Shown here: piece by piece, positions 25,067 through 36,648 of the stretch
Numbering within the stretch: the first letter of the stretch is position 1
Layout of the letters: the number at the start of each line of letters is the position of its first letter
Assembly: GCA_036346225.1 (NCBI GenBank)
Contig: JARFIW010001104.1
Span: 8,458,001-8,522,000 of the forward strand
DNA: 64,000 bases
Origin: Platerodrilus igneus
Lineage: Eukaryota > Arthropoda > Insecta > Coleoptera > Lycidae
Reading direction: 5' to 3'
Translations under genes and position numbers: made by a program
Notes under the pieces: generated by a model
What the model was told of the DNA's origin: nothing
Databases searched by the model: none
Seen by the model: only the letters and a program-made list of their open reading frames with translations

Positions 25067-26111
25067 TAGGACAAATCCCGGAATATTTCTTTTTAGTATT
25101 ATGCACAATAAAATAAAAAAGGTATTACAACTGTTTATGAGTAAATGGAAAATAAATTACTTACTTGAATTTTCATGATCACCAGCAGATGACTGTCGGA
25201 ATGCTCTCCGGTCGTCAGCATGCGTAGTAGTAGTGTGTCTGAAACAGGTTGCATAAGAAACAAAAAAAATAAACTCATAAGCGGTAATGGTTAAACTTAA
25301 TTAGTACAATCAACAAGAAAGAACAAAAAAACTCGGAGACTTTCAGCCGCTTCTTTTCCAACAGCAGTAGACTAAGACATAGGAACAGGTAGAACATCGG
25401 CTGCAATCTGATTTGCTTCTTTGCCAACAGCAGATATATGAAAACGAGTAGGTAAAATCTTCACAGCAATTATCTTTCAGCATTACACTCTGCCATCATT
25501 TTAGTTACATTTATCGTGTCAGACGCGACGAATATTTCTTTGGCGGAATTATTTCGGACGACAGTAACCAGCTTTTTGGTGGATTACGGCGAAGATTCAA
25601 AGAGGCCTGTGACCAAGGACAAATCAGACTATACCCAAGAGCAATGCATCCAGCAATATCTTTTTGTTCGTGAAACCGCAAAATGGGTGCATTGTTCCTG
25701 AACACAAGAACGGTGTTAACCCTGTAGAGGGTGTGTATTGCACCGCCGAGAGCAGGATTGAAAATGAATGAAATTCCAAACCACATAAAGATAAGTAATC
25801 TCCATATTTTATTAACATGTGTTGCCAAACACTCTCAAACATTGTTGTTAGATAACAAAACCGGCAAATTTGACTACAATTGCTCTTATTAAGTGCTTTT
25901 GAAGGAATCCTATGTTATTCAAATTCGTATTCCTGTTTAAAAATAGAACAGATGCATGTTTTAGAATCGCTAATTGTAAATAATTCAATATATTTGCTAA
26001 AATAATATTTCTGAGAGCCACGTTTTTGATAAATAAACTGTTGTTCTATTACAAGAGCAATGTTTATATTCACAAGATAATTGTCATTTAAATTAAAACA
26101 TACAGGATGTT
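25067..26111. other. No recognised gene; a patch at 25510-25850 open on both strands
   Basis: The only notable stretch is 25510-25850, GC-richer than its surroundings. It has frames of about 60-105 codons on both strands, one of them + with RAMHPAISFC and APPRAGLKMNEIPNHIKISN separated by stops. I recognise no domain. It may be a decayed repeat. Confidence 0.35.
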
Positions 26112-26415
26112 TCATTATCATCATTAGGTCTTCAGTCCTGGAACTGGTTAGATGCGTACCCTCATTGTTTCCTATTCTGAACTAACCTACACATTTCCTG
26201 AACTTTGCACAGTCTGCATCTATCACTATCTGATCTAGGTGTACATCTACCTCTTTTTTTCTATCTCTGCTTGTAATATATCCCACACTATTCCCCAAAA
26301 ATGCTGTAGAACGTATTCTGCTCTTCTATTTCTCCTTTTATTTTTCCACAGATATACTTGTTCCCCTACTATTTCTATGACCTATTTGTTATTAACTTTG
26401 TCTGTCCATGCTATC
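26112..26415 (-). mobile_element. RTE-like LINE 3' tail with undisturbed mariner target site
   Basis: Minus-strand text matches the tails at 6764 and 10046. It ends in the TGATGATAATG-type 3' end at 26112 (TTATCATCATT on +). At about 26268-26285 it shows GCTTGTAATATATCCCACAC, the intact form of the site that holds the mariner insertion at 6944. That makes it a paralogous empty site. Confidence 0.75.
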
Positions 26416-26510
26416 ATCCTAATACATATGATGTTTAATAAGCATTTATTTTCAGAGTTTTAGAATGTGCTTTAAAGGAATAGATTGATTGGTTTAATTA
26501 GCAGGTACAG

Positions 26511-26873
26511 TCAGCGGTGTTTCTTATGATAGGTAGTTACGGAATATTGAAACGAAAGCGCGGGAATATTTATAAGGAACCTTAAAATAAACAAAAACTG
26601 TTTGACAGGGTGTAATTGAACGCAGCAAACATCGTTGAATGAAGATTGAAAATCTTGAACCTTTTCTTTAGGTTCTTTAACCTTAAAGTTGAATTCAAAA
26701 ACTTGATTTTGAAGCTTATCAAATTTAGTTTCGATGGCCTCTATCCATTGCGATTTTGCTTGAAAAGTGGACAAACGCGCTAATGTAGCAGTTTTAGCAA
26801 AGTCTGCTATTGAGGTGAGTTGTGAATACCAATTTTGCAATTTGCTTTCTAATAATAAAGCAGTTTCGGCCAT
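26511..26873 (-). pseudogene. Gag-like helical ORF, possibly BEL/Pao
   Basis: From ATG 26873 the first ~85 residues (MAETALLLESKLQNWYSQLT, then FAKTATLARLSTFQAKSQWI and FDKLQNQVFEFN) are helical with the Leu spacing seen in the N-terminal coiled coil of BEL/Pao Gag proteins. The remainder loses this character, and there is no protease or reverse transcriptase downstream. The frame extends upstream into LTR copy 1 only by chance. No PBS follows the LTR in this direction, so the ORF and the LTR probably belong to different elements. The BEL/Pao assignment is tentative. Confidence 0.35.
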
Positions 26874-26917
26874 AATGTTTATAAACAAAGCGAAGATTTG
26901 TTTTATTTTATAATCGT

Positions 26918-27543
26918 TGTTACATGCCAAAAATTGGCATTGCACACTTTTTAATTTGTAAGCGAATTCGCGCCAATATTTTTAAAAAATAGACTTGTGC
27001 ATTTCCGTCACTTCGGACAGTTGCGTTGGCGCAAGAGAATGCGCAGACGTGGAGTGAGGAAGTAAGGACGCGGTTTCCGACACGGGGATTAGCCAACGAG
27101 ATGTCGAACAGTGAGGTTTATCTGTGCCGCCCTTTTGTCTTTTCTCGTTCAGATAATGTAGGTTTCTCTTTATTCTGTCTCTTATCGTTCCTTACCTTGT
27201 TATTCCTATCGTACCGCTACAAACAAAGAAGAGGGAAGACAAATTAATTTGATTTCAACGATGGCTAACCCGAACCACGCCCAACACGCCGTGATCCATG
27301 GAAATGAATATGGCTTCTGCCGCAAGAATAACCGCAAGGTTGTGAAGAGCTCCACACTATTTTGTGAGTACAATTTATCTTTTCCTTTGGAGCGCCTTTT
27401 GTATCACAATAAACATTTTTGGTATGTGATATGATTTGAGACGCAATTATGACGTAATATCTTGTGGTGCAATGTTATGTACGTTTTAGTATGTGTTGCC
27501 AACTGTTGTAGTGGCTCATAACAGTTGTGCGGGACTATTACGG
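26918..27543. mobile_element. LTR copy 1 (TGTTA...; right end decayed)
   Basis: It begins TGTTACATGCCAAAAATTGG and shares ordered blocks with 28538-29143 (opposite orientation) and 38094-38572. These include TTTCCGTCACTTCGGACAGT and TGGTATGTGATA, then GTTGCCAACTGTTGTAGTGG and CGGGACTATTAC. The right end (ACTATTACG) has diverged from the canonical TAACA, and no 4-bp duplication is visible, so this may be half of a broken element. Open frames inside are LTR sequence and not genes. Confidence 0.75.
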
Positions 27544-28199
27544 TTATACCTTAGACCATAATATCGTATACCATGCGACAATTATTAATATAATATAAAT
27601 TGAAGGTGAACAAAGCGATACCCCAATCGGCATGTGTTCTGTTTTGAACTGATAGCAATGTCCATCAATTTGTTGAATAGAAATTTGAGGTTTTGATATT
27701 TTACTATAATTAATCCTGACATGCCGTTCACTCTATTTAAAGTATTGTGAAAGTGAAAGAGAATGATTAGTATGTCGTAACTTCTTTAACTGTACATAAA
27801 ATAGTGTAGTAAAATCATGAGGGTGACTAATTAGTATCCGGCTCGAAGTACCAAAAACTGTTTCAGAGGAAGGCGTATAATGTAGTTTAGGGGTGAGAGG
27901 TAAAGGTGTAAACATTGATAGTAATATGTACCGAAAAAGTCACCAAATATATTTTTAATATTTATATCTGTAGTCTCGCTTTAGTAAGTAACAGCATGCC
28001 TTTATAATTTTACAGCATTACTATTTTTGTATATTTTAGTATTTTTGACAAAGAATTGAGTATATCCGAAAGCTTAGATTTATAAAAAGAGTAGTTCTTA
28101 TTATTCAGGAAGACTTAGAACCTACAAAAAATAATATCATTATATTGAAATTAAGGTCATTATCTTGATAAAGAAATTTATATATAGTAAAATAAATCT
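27544..28199. other. No recognised feature; possible decayed Gypsy interior
   Basis: It lies downstream of the Gypsy gag on the minus strand, where protease and polymerase would be expected. A 60-codon minus frame at 27733-27915 (PLTPKLHYTPSSETVFGTSS) is not a motif I can assign. Confidence 0.3.
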
Positions 28200-28533
28200 T
28201 TTTTTTAACACCTCTTCTTTATTCAACGCAATGTTCAAAATTTCTTCCAATGCCTTAGCGATTTCTATTCACAAACTGTCTAGTATAGGACCAGACTTTA
28301 AACCAACAACAAATTTATTTTTCACATGCTCTTATAGTTGCACACCAAATTTACAGTCAGCTGCTATATACTTTTACTTTAACATATCACTGATTAACAG
28401 ATTCTGACTCATGATTATGGTTATCAAAATTTATTCTGCATCTATCAATTGAGTGCTGAGAATTGTTACTAATTCATCAAATAGCTTCTTGTTGAATTTA
28501 CTAGGAACAATGAGATTTTTCAAGACTTTATAT
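28200..28533 (-). pseudogene. Second Gypsy gag, C-terminal half (after LTR insertion)
   Basis: Minus-strand reading gives VYKVLKNLIVPSKFNKKLFD, then after stops a CKFGVQL block, FVVGLKSGPILDSL and ALEEILNIALNKEE. These are the ordered helices of the Ty3/Gypsy gag capsid (the FxxGL and alanine-rich helices near the end of Retrotrans_gag). The frame joins the 29148-29345 segment once the LTR copy 2 and one ACAT are removed, restoring a continuous EDVYKVL. Confidence 0.8.
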
Positions 28534-29147
28534 ACATTGTTATAGTCCCGGAATCGTATTCAGCGCCACTGCTACAGTTGGCAACACTGATGCGATCCAC
28601 GTTCACAATATTACACAATAATGATATTATGACATAATTACGTGTCAAATTGTATCACATACCAAATACGTTTACAATGATACAAGTTTATATTTACATA
28701 AAAGTAAAGCAAAAGTACTCACTTAAACGCGCCATGCAGTTGATCTCAGGGTATCTCGTTCGGATGTTGTTTGGTGTGGGTTACATCACGCCATTGTTGA
28801 TCCAAATTTATTCGCCTTTCCTCTTTCGTTTGTAGGGAAGCGGCAAGGATGCAGGTAGAGGCAACGATAGAAGGTAGAAATACGATAGAGGAACCTACAT
28901 CCTAAAAAAGAAAACACAGCACCACGACACTGGTAAACGTTACCGTTCGACGTCTCGTCGCTAATTCTATTCATGTCCTGTCGTGTCGCAAACCACGCAC
29001 TTCCCCATCACTCCACGCTTGCGCATTCTTTTGTGCAAACGCAACTGTCCGAAATGACGGAAATGAACAAGTTTATTTTAAAATAGTGGCGGGAATTCAC
29101 TTACAAATTTAAAAGTGTACAATGCCAATTTTGGCATGTAACAACAT
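28534..29147. mobile_element. LTR copy 2: solo LTR with ACAT target duplication
   Basis: The LTR itself is 28538-29143 (606 bp), starts TGTTATAGTCCCGG and ends GGCATGTAACA, so both ends carry the inverted TGTTA/TAACA that defines LTRs. ACAT flanks it at 28534-28537 and 29144-29147. No internal region or second LTR is next to it, which marks a solo LTR left by recombination. It interrupts a Gypsy gag on the minus strand. The coding orientation of the LTR is not determined; AATAAA-like and T-rich motifs are present on both strands. Confidence 0.92.
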
Positions 29148-29345
29148 CTTCACTAATCGCCATTAATAAGATTGAGCTTTGCCAGTTCCTTTCGACTTTA
29201 TTTGCTAAAAAATATTGCTCTTGCCTTTCAATTAATATTTCAATGTCATCCCCGAATTTAAATACTCCTAAATTTGCAATATAACCACTAATTACAGTAA
29301 CTACTGGTTGTGCTCTTTGCCTCGCTGCAGCAACACTGGCCTAGC
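29148..29345 (-). pseudogene. Second Gypsy gag, N-terminal part of capsid (before LTR insertion)
   Basis: Minus-strand frame containing VSGYIAN-type sequence, FKFGDDIEILIERQEQYFLA and NWQSSILLMAISEDV. The pattern (F-G-D-I-E ... RxEQYFxAN ... KxxxLLxxI) is the opening of the Retrotrans_gag domain. It is a different family from the gag at 2175-3771, as the sequences do not match. It is cut by LTR copy 2 right after EDV. Confidence 0.8.
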
Positions 29346-31177
29346 TCTTTTTTTTTACCTCTCACCGCCAAACTGTAATATATGAATATCGTTGTGTAAT
29401 GATTGCCCACAAAATAATAGATAGAGGCCAATAACAGCAAAATCAAACTGCATTTATTAGTATAACTTCAATCTAACAAGAAGTCAAAGAATGTGGTTTT
29501 TACAATACAGCTTTTAGGATAAGCTGCACTTCCCGCTACTTAGAATCACAGTTATGAATACAATAAAAAAGTATAATGCCAAGCAGTTGATATAGAATAA
29601 ATATATTACAATATAAATTAGCATTACTGTTATTACTCGACTGTGAACCGATTTTATCTAAGAAAGCAGCGAATTCGTTATTAGTAAACATTACCTTTTG
29701 GATCATTGTGTCTAAACACCTATTAGCACTATCTGATAAAAGACGTTATCGAAAATGAGCAAATATTCTTATGTACTGTAACCAAATATCAAATTGATAC
29801 AACAATGTATTCAACAAAAGTATCTGTATAACGTAAAGAAAAACAACAAACCAAACCGATCTGTATGCTGATATAACAGGTGAATTCAAGCGATGTGTTA
29901 AACAGAAACTTCTACGTACAGTTTCGACGATGAGTGTAACCAAAACTGAAAGACTTTACAAACATTTCGTAAATATTTCCAACAGTAGCAAGTACATCTA
30001 CAGGAGCTTTTTTTGAAAGAACTTCCTCAAAATGACAGAAATTCTTTTAACTAGTAGGTTCATTCGTATTTTAAAAATAACAAAACATATTTAGGCTCTA
30101 CATCAGGTTGCCATGTTTAATGAAACTTTAAAGTCTAGTTCTTGTTGTATTTAATGAGCACTCGTAAGTATAACAATTTAAAGGTTAAGTAAAAATAACA
30201 AAATGCACACAGACTACTACGTGTAATAATAATCCAACTATCAAAACATAGTCATATTATGTTATGCAATTCAATAAAGGCAAAGTAACATAACCAACTT
30301 GTTACCCTCACTAGTAGACCATAAATTGTACTACTCGTTTGGAAAGTTAGGAGTGTGTGATGGAAATAATACACTGCCGTGAACTTAATACATTATATTG
30401 CAAGTTTTACACAATAGAAAACGTTCAATGCTTGTGCAAACTATACATCTGTCAAGACAGAAAACAAATTAAAAATCAAAACTTATTTTGGTTCTAATAA
30501 ACATCACCGGGTGACGTCATTTTTTTTATATACACTCACGCATGTTCTTACTCGAGCACTACTGTGCCGAAAGCATAAACAAACGCTGGACAAATCCGAT
30601 TGTACACAAGTGCATAATTGATTGAAAATAACGTAATTCAAATATAAATACAAATTAATGAGAATTTAATTTTCACAGAGTGCAGACGTCAAAACAATCA
30701 TAGACGATCAAAGCTGAAAGTTAGAGGTTTGAATCCTGACCGATACTTTATATTCAGAGCATTAAGTACTTACACTGGCGGTTGGAAAAATACTTTACGG
30801 GAGGTTTTTTTCGATTAATTCATCGGCTTAGAGCAAAAGAAACGTTTACAAAAGTACTGTTTAAGTGAATCAAAGGAAATCTATTGAATTTGCAGGGACC
30901 ATTCGTGGACTACTTAGAATTAGTGTTTGTCTTTAATTATAGTTTGATATGTGATTAGTTATGTGAAGTAATATTTGATTTCTTGCTCAGCAGTGTAATT
31001 AAATGTTATTGTGGATATTATCTAGTACTATTTTTGTGTCTAGTATAGTTTTTTTTCATGTGTTGTGCTTTCATTCGTGATTTGGTAGCCAGTGGCAACT
31101 GAAAAATTAGTAACTAAATGCTATTTACTAATTTGTGTTATAACATTTAATACACCATATGCATTATTATCTATCAC
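29346..31177. other. No recognised gene
   Basis: AT-rich and featureless by eye. A tRNA B-box-like GGTTTGAATCC at about 30725 has no convincing A box. The 5' end of LINE B must lie near the right edge, but it is not marked by a visible duplication. Confidence 0.4.
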
Positions 31178-31400
31178 ATGCCTGATAATGAATTTTTTAA
31201 GTATAATGTTACAACTAATATCAGTACTAAATCACCTGATGGGGAAGCTTTTTGTTTTCCATGCGATTCATGTAATAAAATGATATGTAAAATATGTGCT
31301 AATATTAAGTTCAATGGAAATAAGCAATTTCTTTAAAAGAAAGAGTGTTAATTTTTAACTGTCCTGATTGCAAAAAAGAAAGATGCTACTTATTTATTTA
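31178..31400 (+). pseudogene. LINE B ORF1 N-terminus (PHD-like finger)
   Basis: From ATG 31178 the reading gives FCFPCDSCNKMICKICANIK and, after one stop, LIFNCPDCKK in another frame. The Cys layout (CxxC-x-CxxC ... CxxC) matches the start of LINE A ORF1. The rest of ORF1, including coiled coil and zinc knuckles, is missing. Confidence 0.65.
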
Positions 31401-31609
31401 TAGAAACAGGGCGACAAACAGAACTGATGACCGGTTCCAATTATGGGACGCCACAATAACACTATACATAGAAAAAATTAAAAAAATTATATATACAAAA
31501 CTAAATCTAAACAAACGTGACAAGAGTCGATTGAAACTAAAGTTTGATTAATAGTAATTTAGTGTAATATATATTTTCTTAAATATCTAAACTATTCAGC
31601 AGTAGTAAT

Positions 31610-32861
31610 ATGGAGGTTTTAAAAGTTTTTGGTGAAGAAGAATACTCTGCAAAAAAGTCTTTTAATTTTCGTAAGGCTGATCTCAGAACACTGTATTGTG
31701 ATTTATCCAGAGTTAACTGGGGCAAGCTCTACGGTTGTACAAATGTCGATACGGCATGCGACTACCTATATACTACACTTTACAAGATTTTTGATCAGAC
31801 AGTGCCGAAGACAATGGCCTCCAGAAATAATTACCCCCAATGGTTTGATTTAGCCATTATCAAAAAGATTAAGCATAAATACTCATTATGGAAGCTCCAC
31901 CGTAGAACAAGTGATCCTGAAGTATATGGAAAATTCCGTGAACTACGTACCCAATTAAAAACAGACATCTCTCTGTCTCCTACAATAGGTACCTTACTTA
32001 TATAGAGTCAAGCATCAATTCTACACCAAAGAAATTCTGGTCATATATGTCAAATAAGAATAATACTGCATCAATTCCAGCTCATATGGTATATAACTCT
32101 ATCAAATTTAATACTGGGACCGCTGTTGTAAATGCCTTTGCAGACTTCTTTTCAACTTCTGATGATTCCGAACACATTACTGTTGCAGACCAAACTAACA
32201 CTGTACATGATACAAATATACTCCACATAAAGGAAGTAATTGAACTAGAGGTGCTAGAAGCCTGCAACAGTATTAAATCAAGCATAACTATGGGGCCAGA
32301 TAACATACCAGCAATTTTCCTTCATAACTGTAAGCCGGCTCTTCTAGCTCCATTAACATTTATATTCAACCTTATACTTAGAACATCAACATATCCTTCA
32401 GCCTGGAAATTATCTAAGATTACTCCAGTGTATACGAGTGGTGAAAAAAATGATGTCAGCGATTACCGTTCTATTGCCATAATAAACAACTTCTCCAAGG
32501 TATCTGAACGCCTGCTACATACACGTATGTTGGATTTTGTCACTAACAAAATCACTACCCACCAACATGGTTTCATTAAGGGTCAATCAACTATAACAAA
32601 CCTCTTCTGTATCACCCAATTTATATCTGATGCCCTTGATCGCAGATCTCAGGTGGATATTTTGTATACTGATTTCTTGAAGGCGTTTGATCGTATTTGT
32701 CACTTAATCCTTACCAAAAGTTAGACCAAATTGGATTCTCAGATACCCTCCTGAAGCTTATATCTTCCTATTTACACAATCGTACTCAATACGTGCAATA
32801 TCATGGATTTCATTCTAAATATATAAAGGCTCAATCTGGGGTTCCACAGGGCTCAATAATT
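31610..32861 (+). pseudogene. LINE B ORF2: linker and first half of reverse transcriptase
   Basis: Several frames together read as the region after the endonuclease (LSRVNWGKLYGCTNVDTACD, RNNYPQWFDLAIIKKIKHKY) and reverse transcriptase blocks. These include MGPDNIPAIFLHNC, YPSAWKLSKITPVY, DYRSIAIINNFSKVSERLL, HGFIKGQST, DILYTDFLKAFDRI and SGVPQGSI. Frameshifts lie near 31980 and 32700. The frame stops being LINE exactly at the DNA transposon boundary (32862) and resumes at 35600 so that the VPQGSIIGPLLF block is rebuilt without loss. The mutations show the copy is dead; the family is Jockey/CR1 group. Confidence 0.88.
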
Positions 32862-35603
32862 AAGGAGCAAGCATGCAAATTGCGTTAAATGCACATATCG
32901 TTTTGAGTAAAACACAAAAATGTTGTGACTTCAGGTCCATTTAAAATCGAAATATTTTTGCAAACGTATGTTGTAGAAGCTGTTAAGGTAGTTTCACCGC
33001 CAAATTTTGAAAAAGGTGAGTAAGCCCATTATCATGTTATGCATACAATTGTTTTGGATTTACATCACTGCTAGATTTGAATGGATGTATTGCGGTTTGC
33101 ATGATTCTTTATTATAAAATAAATTTCTTGTTTTAATTCAAAATGAAAGCGATTGTTTTATCGTAGCAGCCTTTATTAAATACAATATGTGATACATTTC
33201 AAAAAAAACTGAAAAATAAAAGTTAATAGGTAGGTACATATTTTAAAAACTGTCATATAAACAGAATATATTTTTCGAAAATAAACTAGATGTGAACTCC
33301 AACGTTGTCTTCTAAACAATCGCATTCCTGTTGGTACTCAGAATTTTCTCTCCCCTCTTCTTCATCATTACTGTTTAAAGTACATAAAATTTCTTTATAT
33401 CACTGCAAAGTTGAATCAGTGGTCCATTCCTCTTCAAACTGTTGTGACAATAGGTGTTTCAAAGACTTCGTTTTCTTTTCAGGAATGGATCGGCCTAAGT
33501 TTACTTTTTTCAAGGTTAAATTTATATCAGTTCTTCCTTTCTTCAATAAACTGTGCGGAATTTCTTAAAGACCATTATAGTTAAAGTTTTTGTAAGATGT
33601 TATGGTTATCTGATTTTATTTCTTGGCCTCGGATAAACCATCAACTTTTTTTAAGTAAGTTTCCAGACTTTTAATGTCGTACAATTCCCAATCTTTGCCA
33701 AGTTCTTTTACACATCCAAATTTAAAATATAATCCTGCATATTCTTCCTTACTTAGAATTGTAGGGTGTTTTCTTAAGCATTTTTCCATGCGGCCGAATA
33801 CCCTATCTGCTGGTAAAAAAACTGTGATCTCTGACAGGAAACGTAATTTTAATTTCCAATACATTCGGAGGAGATTTCACTTCCAACCAATAGTAGAGCG
33901 CGTGAATTATATGTGAATTTTTATTTTGGCCTCCACAGCCATCGCAAAATAAATGTACCACTTCTGTACCCTCTACATCTAAAGAATCTAAGTGAGTTAA
34001 AAGTGTTGAACTTATCTGTTCGGACCCTCATTCAGCTTGGTCTTCGGACCAGGTGTAGAATATGGGATTTCGTGATTGCATGTCTACACAACAAAAAACA
34101 TAATAACTGATTTGGTGAGAGTAAAATGCATCATTTACAGGAGTTCTTGGAAGGGGCTGGATTTGTTGCAAATCTAAGCAAAAGGTATGTGATAGTGGTG
34201 GAGTTTCTGGCTAGATCATAGAATGCTTTGGTCCTTCGTTTGTGTACTTTGAGATCCGATAATGCAACACTCTTCTTCTCAGCATCATTGTTTTTTCTGA
34301 TGGTATGTTGCAATCTAGTACATAATGCGCAGCAGTCTGCAGCTGGTGATGAAAACCCAATATCAAATTCGGTACTAAAAATACGAGTAAACATAGACAA
34401 GCTTGCTTTAAATTGGTTGTCACTGTGTAGGTTGTTGTATGCTTTGTGCAACTTTGCGATATTTAAATCAGCTTCTAAATAAATGTGCTTTGATTTCTTG
34501 CTGTTGTAATGGCTTTCCCTTCCTTTAAGGTTACCAATAAAATCTCTTATTTTTCTTTTTTGGCTTCTGACTTATTTGAAACTCAATCACCTTTCCTCTG
34601 AATTTTTTGGGAATTTTACCTCCATGAATTATTTTTGCTACACGACAAATCCGCCTTTTTGTAATTCCCAACACAGAGATAAGAAATTCAGACAAACTCT
34701 AACTTGGTGTGCTTTGCTTCTGCTTTCTAAATAGTGGGTGCAGCTTTTTGGTCTAATTCTTGGTGTTTCCTTAAGGGCGTTTCCTCAGTGATGAAACAAC
34801 AGAAATCGTGGCAAAGTTTAATTTCTTGATCTATTTTACTTGCTGTTTTGTAATACCACTTTCGTAATTTGTTAACATCACCTATTGTGACCTCATTACA
34901 CATATAAGTTTTCCCAGCATGGTTACAAGTCCTAACAAATGTTTTGAGGTTTTGAGTTTTATTCACATATCTATTAAAAAATTAAAGTAATCAGTTAACA
35001 TACCAAGTATAACATAACCCCACCCACCTTTTATCTTTTGTCAAATCGCATTTTGTTGGATTGGATTTTCTAGCTCTACTTTCTGTGCTACCATCTTTAA
35101 CTAATATAGATATATCCGAATATCTATCAACACCACTGATTCATATTAAAATAAACAAGGCAAGTCATTTAACTTACTCATAACATGCCCGCAACTCCTT
35201 ACTACATAAGCTACCCACAACAACAAAAGTTGCCTCATATATAAGTAGCTTGACAGGATGACATTCAGTTCTCTATAATGCTAATAAGTTAAAGCACTCT
35301 GTAAACATCTGCTGAATATCGAAATACTGCCAAAAGTAGTAAATATAACATGTGAAACAATGACAGAACACTGTTGCAGATAACTAAGGATTTAATACGT
35401 TTTGCTGGAGTTCCATTTTACTTTTGGATTTAACACGTTATGCTTGATTTGTTTGTTTTTAAATGGGAATTTCATAAGGATTTAACACTTTTAGCTTAAT
35501 TCTGACATTGCCATTAGATGTAACTCATCTCGAACATAAAAATCTGTATCTAACTTTCAAAGTACCAAAATTGGATATAGTTTTGCGTGCTTGCTCCTCA
35601 ATT
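32858..35603 (-). mobile_element. 2.7-kb DNA transposon with AATT duplication, CDGCGGQNKN-type transposase
   Basis: The element is 32862-35599 (2738 bp). Its left end is AAGGAGCAAGCATGCAAA and the reverse complement of the right end is GAGGAGCAAGCACGCAAA, a ~18-bp terminal inverted repeat with two mismatches. AATT occurs on both sides (32858-32861 and 35600-35603). Removing the element and one AATT restores the LINE B codons exactly. It carries one transposase-like gene on the minus strand. A 4-bp duplication and GAG-type termini are known for the Sola superfamily, but I cannot assign it by eye. Confidence 0.9.
33284..35010 (-). pseudogene. Transposase of the 2.7-kb element (uncharacterised insect family)
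   Basis: Read over several frames on the minus strand. The order is: a Lys-rich N-terminus (TFVRTCNHAGKTYMCNEVTI), KIIHGGKIPKKFRGKV, then IAKLHKAYNNLH, and FSSPAADCCALCTRL, a CxxC module. Next come YTWSEDQAE near 34040, LFCDGCGGQNKN with the Asp at 33943-33941, and FLPADRVFGRMEKCLRK near 33800. The C-terminal tail is KVNLGRSIPEKKTKS. From memory, many unannotated insect and cnidarian proteins share this order (CxxC, W-E, CDxCxGQNKN, then a later acidic residue). The acidic residues are plausible catalytic positions, which is inference. Many frameshifts and stops make it inactive. Confidence 0.75.
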
Positions 35604-36480
35604 GGACCCTTGCTTTTCATTATTTACATCAAATACATTGGGGGCATGTTAGACGTTCAATATCTTCTTTATGCCGATGACCTGAAACTATATCTGAAAT
35701 TAAAAGTCAACACGATTGTAATAAACTTCAACAAAATCTGGAAATGATAAACTTTCTTTAAATGTAAAAAAAAAATGTACTGTCAAGTCATTCTACAGAA
35801 CTTATCATCTGTTTCTACATGACTATTCACTGAATGGTAACATTCTCCAGTGCCCGCGATATATCAAAGATAGAGGGGTTTATTTTGACAGTAAACTCAA
35901 CTTTAAGGAGCATATTCAATGTATGGTTAAAATTTCTAGCAAATTAACAGGTTTTATAATCCGAAACTCCATTGGTTTTTCTAACGCATTTACTTTGATT
36001 ACCCTATTTAATACTTATATTTGCACCCGCTTAAAATATGCGTCAATAATATGGTGCCCGCATTATGTGACGTACATTAACCAAATTGAGTACCTTCGAA
36101 GGAGGTTTCTAAAACTAGTCTTATACCGTATATGTGGTACATGTTCACCAATTGGATACCCCATGACATGCTTCTGGCTATGTTCAATAGATCCTCTATG
36201 GAGAAACGACGTTTTGTTCAATCCATAATATTTCTCTATCATTTACTAACCAATTTTCACAGTCCTCAACTACTTGGTTTGGTTACTTTAAATGTCCCCC
36301 GCCTTGCTTCCAGATTGCCCTACATATTTCATTCGAATATACCGCGGACTAATGTCTTGAAATTTTCACTATTACATCGCCTATGCTGAAACTATAATAC
36401 CATTCAAAATGACATCGACATATTCTGCACATCAGTTCAAGAAATTAAAAAACATACTTTAGAAAGTGGCAAGTGTGGTT
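35600..36480 (+). pseudogene. LINE B ORF2: second half of reverse transcriptase and C-terminus
   Basis: It resumes with IGPLLFIIYIKYIGGML and the catalytic YADD in YLLYADDLKLY (near 35670), then DRGVYFDSKLNFKEHIQCMV, TRLKYASIIWCPHYVTYINQ and RRRFLKLVLYR. The last part includes LASRLPYIFHSNIPRTNVLK, and the frame decays near 36480. Stops and shifts near 35745, 36130 and 36390. Confidence 0.88.
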
Positions 36481-36648
36481 AAAGGGGTTATATGTGATTA
36501 GCTATTAACGTTTATGAGCTATTTATACTTTGTGCTGTAAGTTATTTTGTAATTTCATAAATTTTTACATATACCTAGCCTGTTTTACCTATCTTGTAAA
36601 GGGATCATTCTGTAAGATAGGGTAATAAATAAAAATAAATAAAAAAAG

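Larger units (their letters stand above)
31178..36648 (+). mobile_element. LINE B: Jockey/CR1-group LINE, internally deleted and split by a DNA transposon
   Basis: It has an ORF1 start with PHD-like finger (31178-31400), no endonuclease, then the endonuclease-RT linker and reverse transcriptase (31610-32861), a 2.7-kb insertion, the rest of ORF2 (35600-36480), a ~170-bp 3' UTR and an A-rich tail (AATAAATAAAAATAAATAA) at about 36619-36648. The tail directly abuts LINE C on the minus strand, so LINE B probably inserted into the end of LINE C. Confidence 0.85.

Noticed and set aside
27026..27434. ORFs of 73 and 61 codons
   Set aside because: They lie inside LTR copy 1 and are not preserved in copies 2 and 3.
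33305..34482. Plus-strand ORFs (33305-33568, 33674-33916, 33913-34110, 34228-34482)
   Set aside because: They are antisense shadows of the minus-strand transposase, whose motifs read only on the minus strand.
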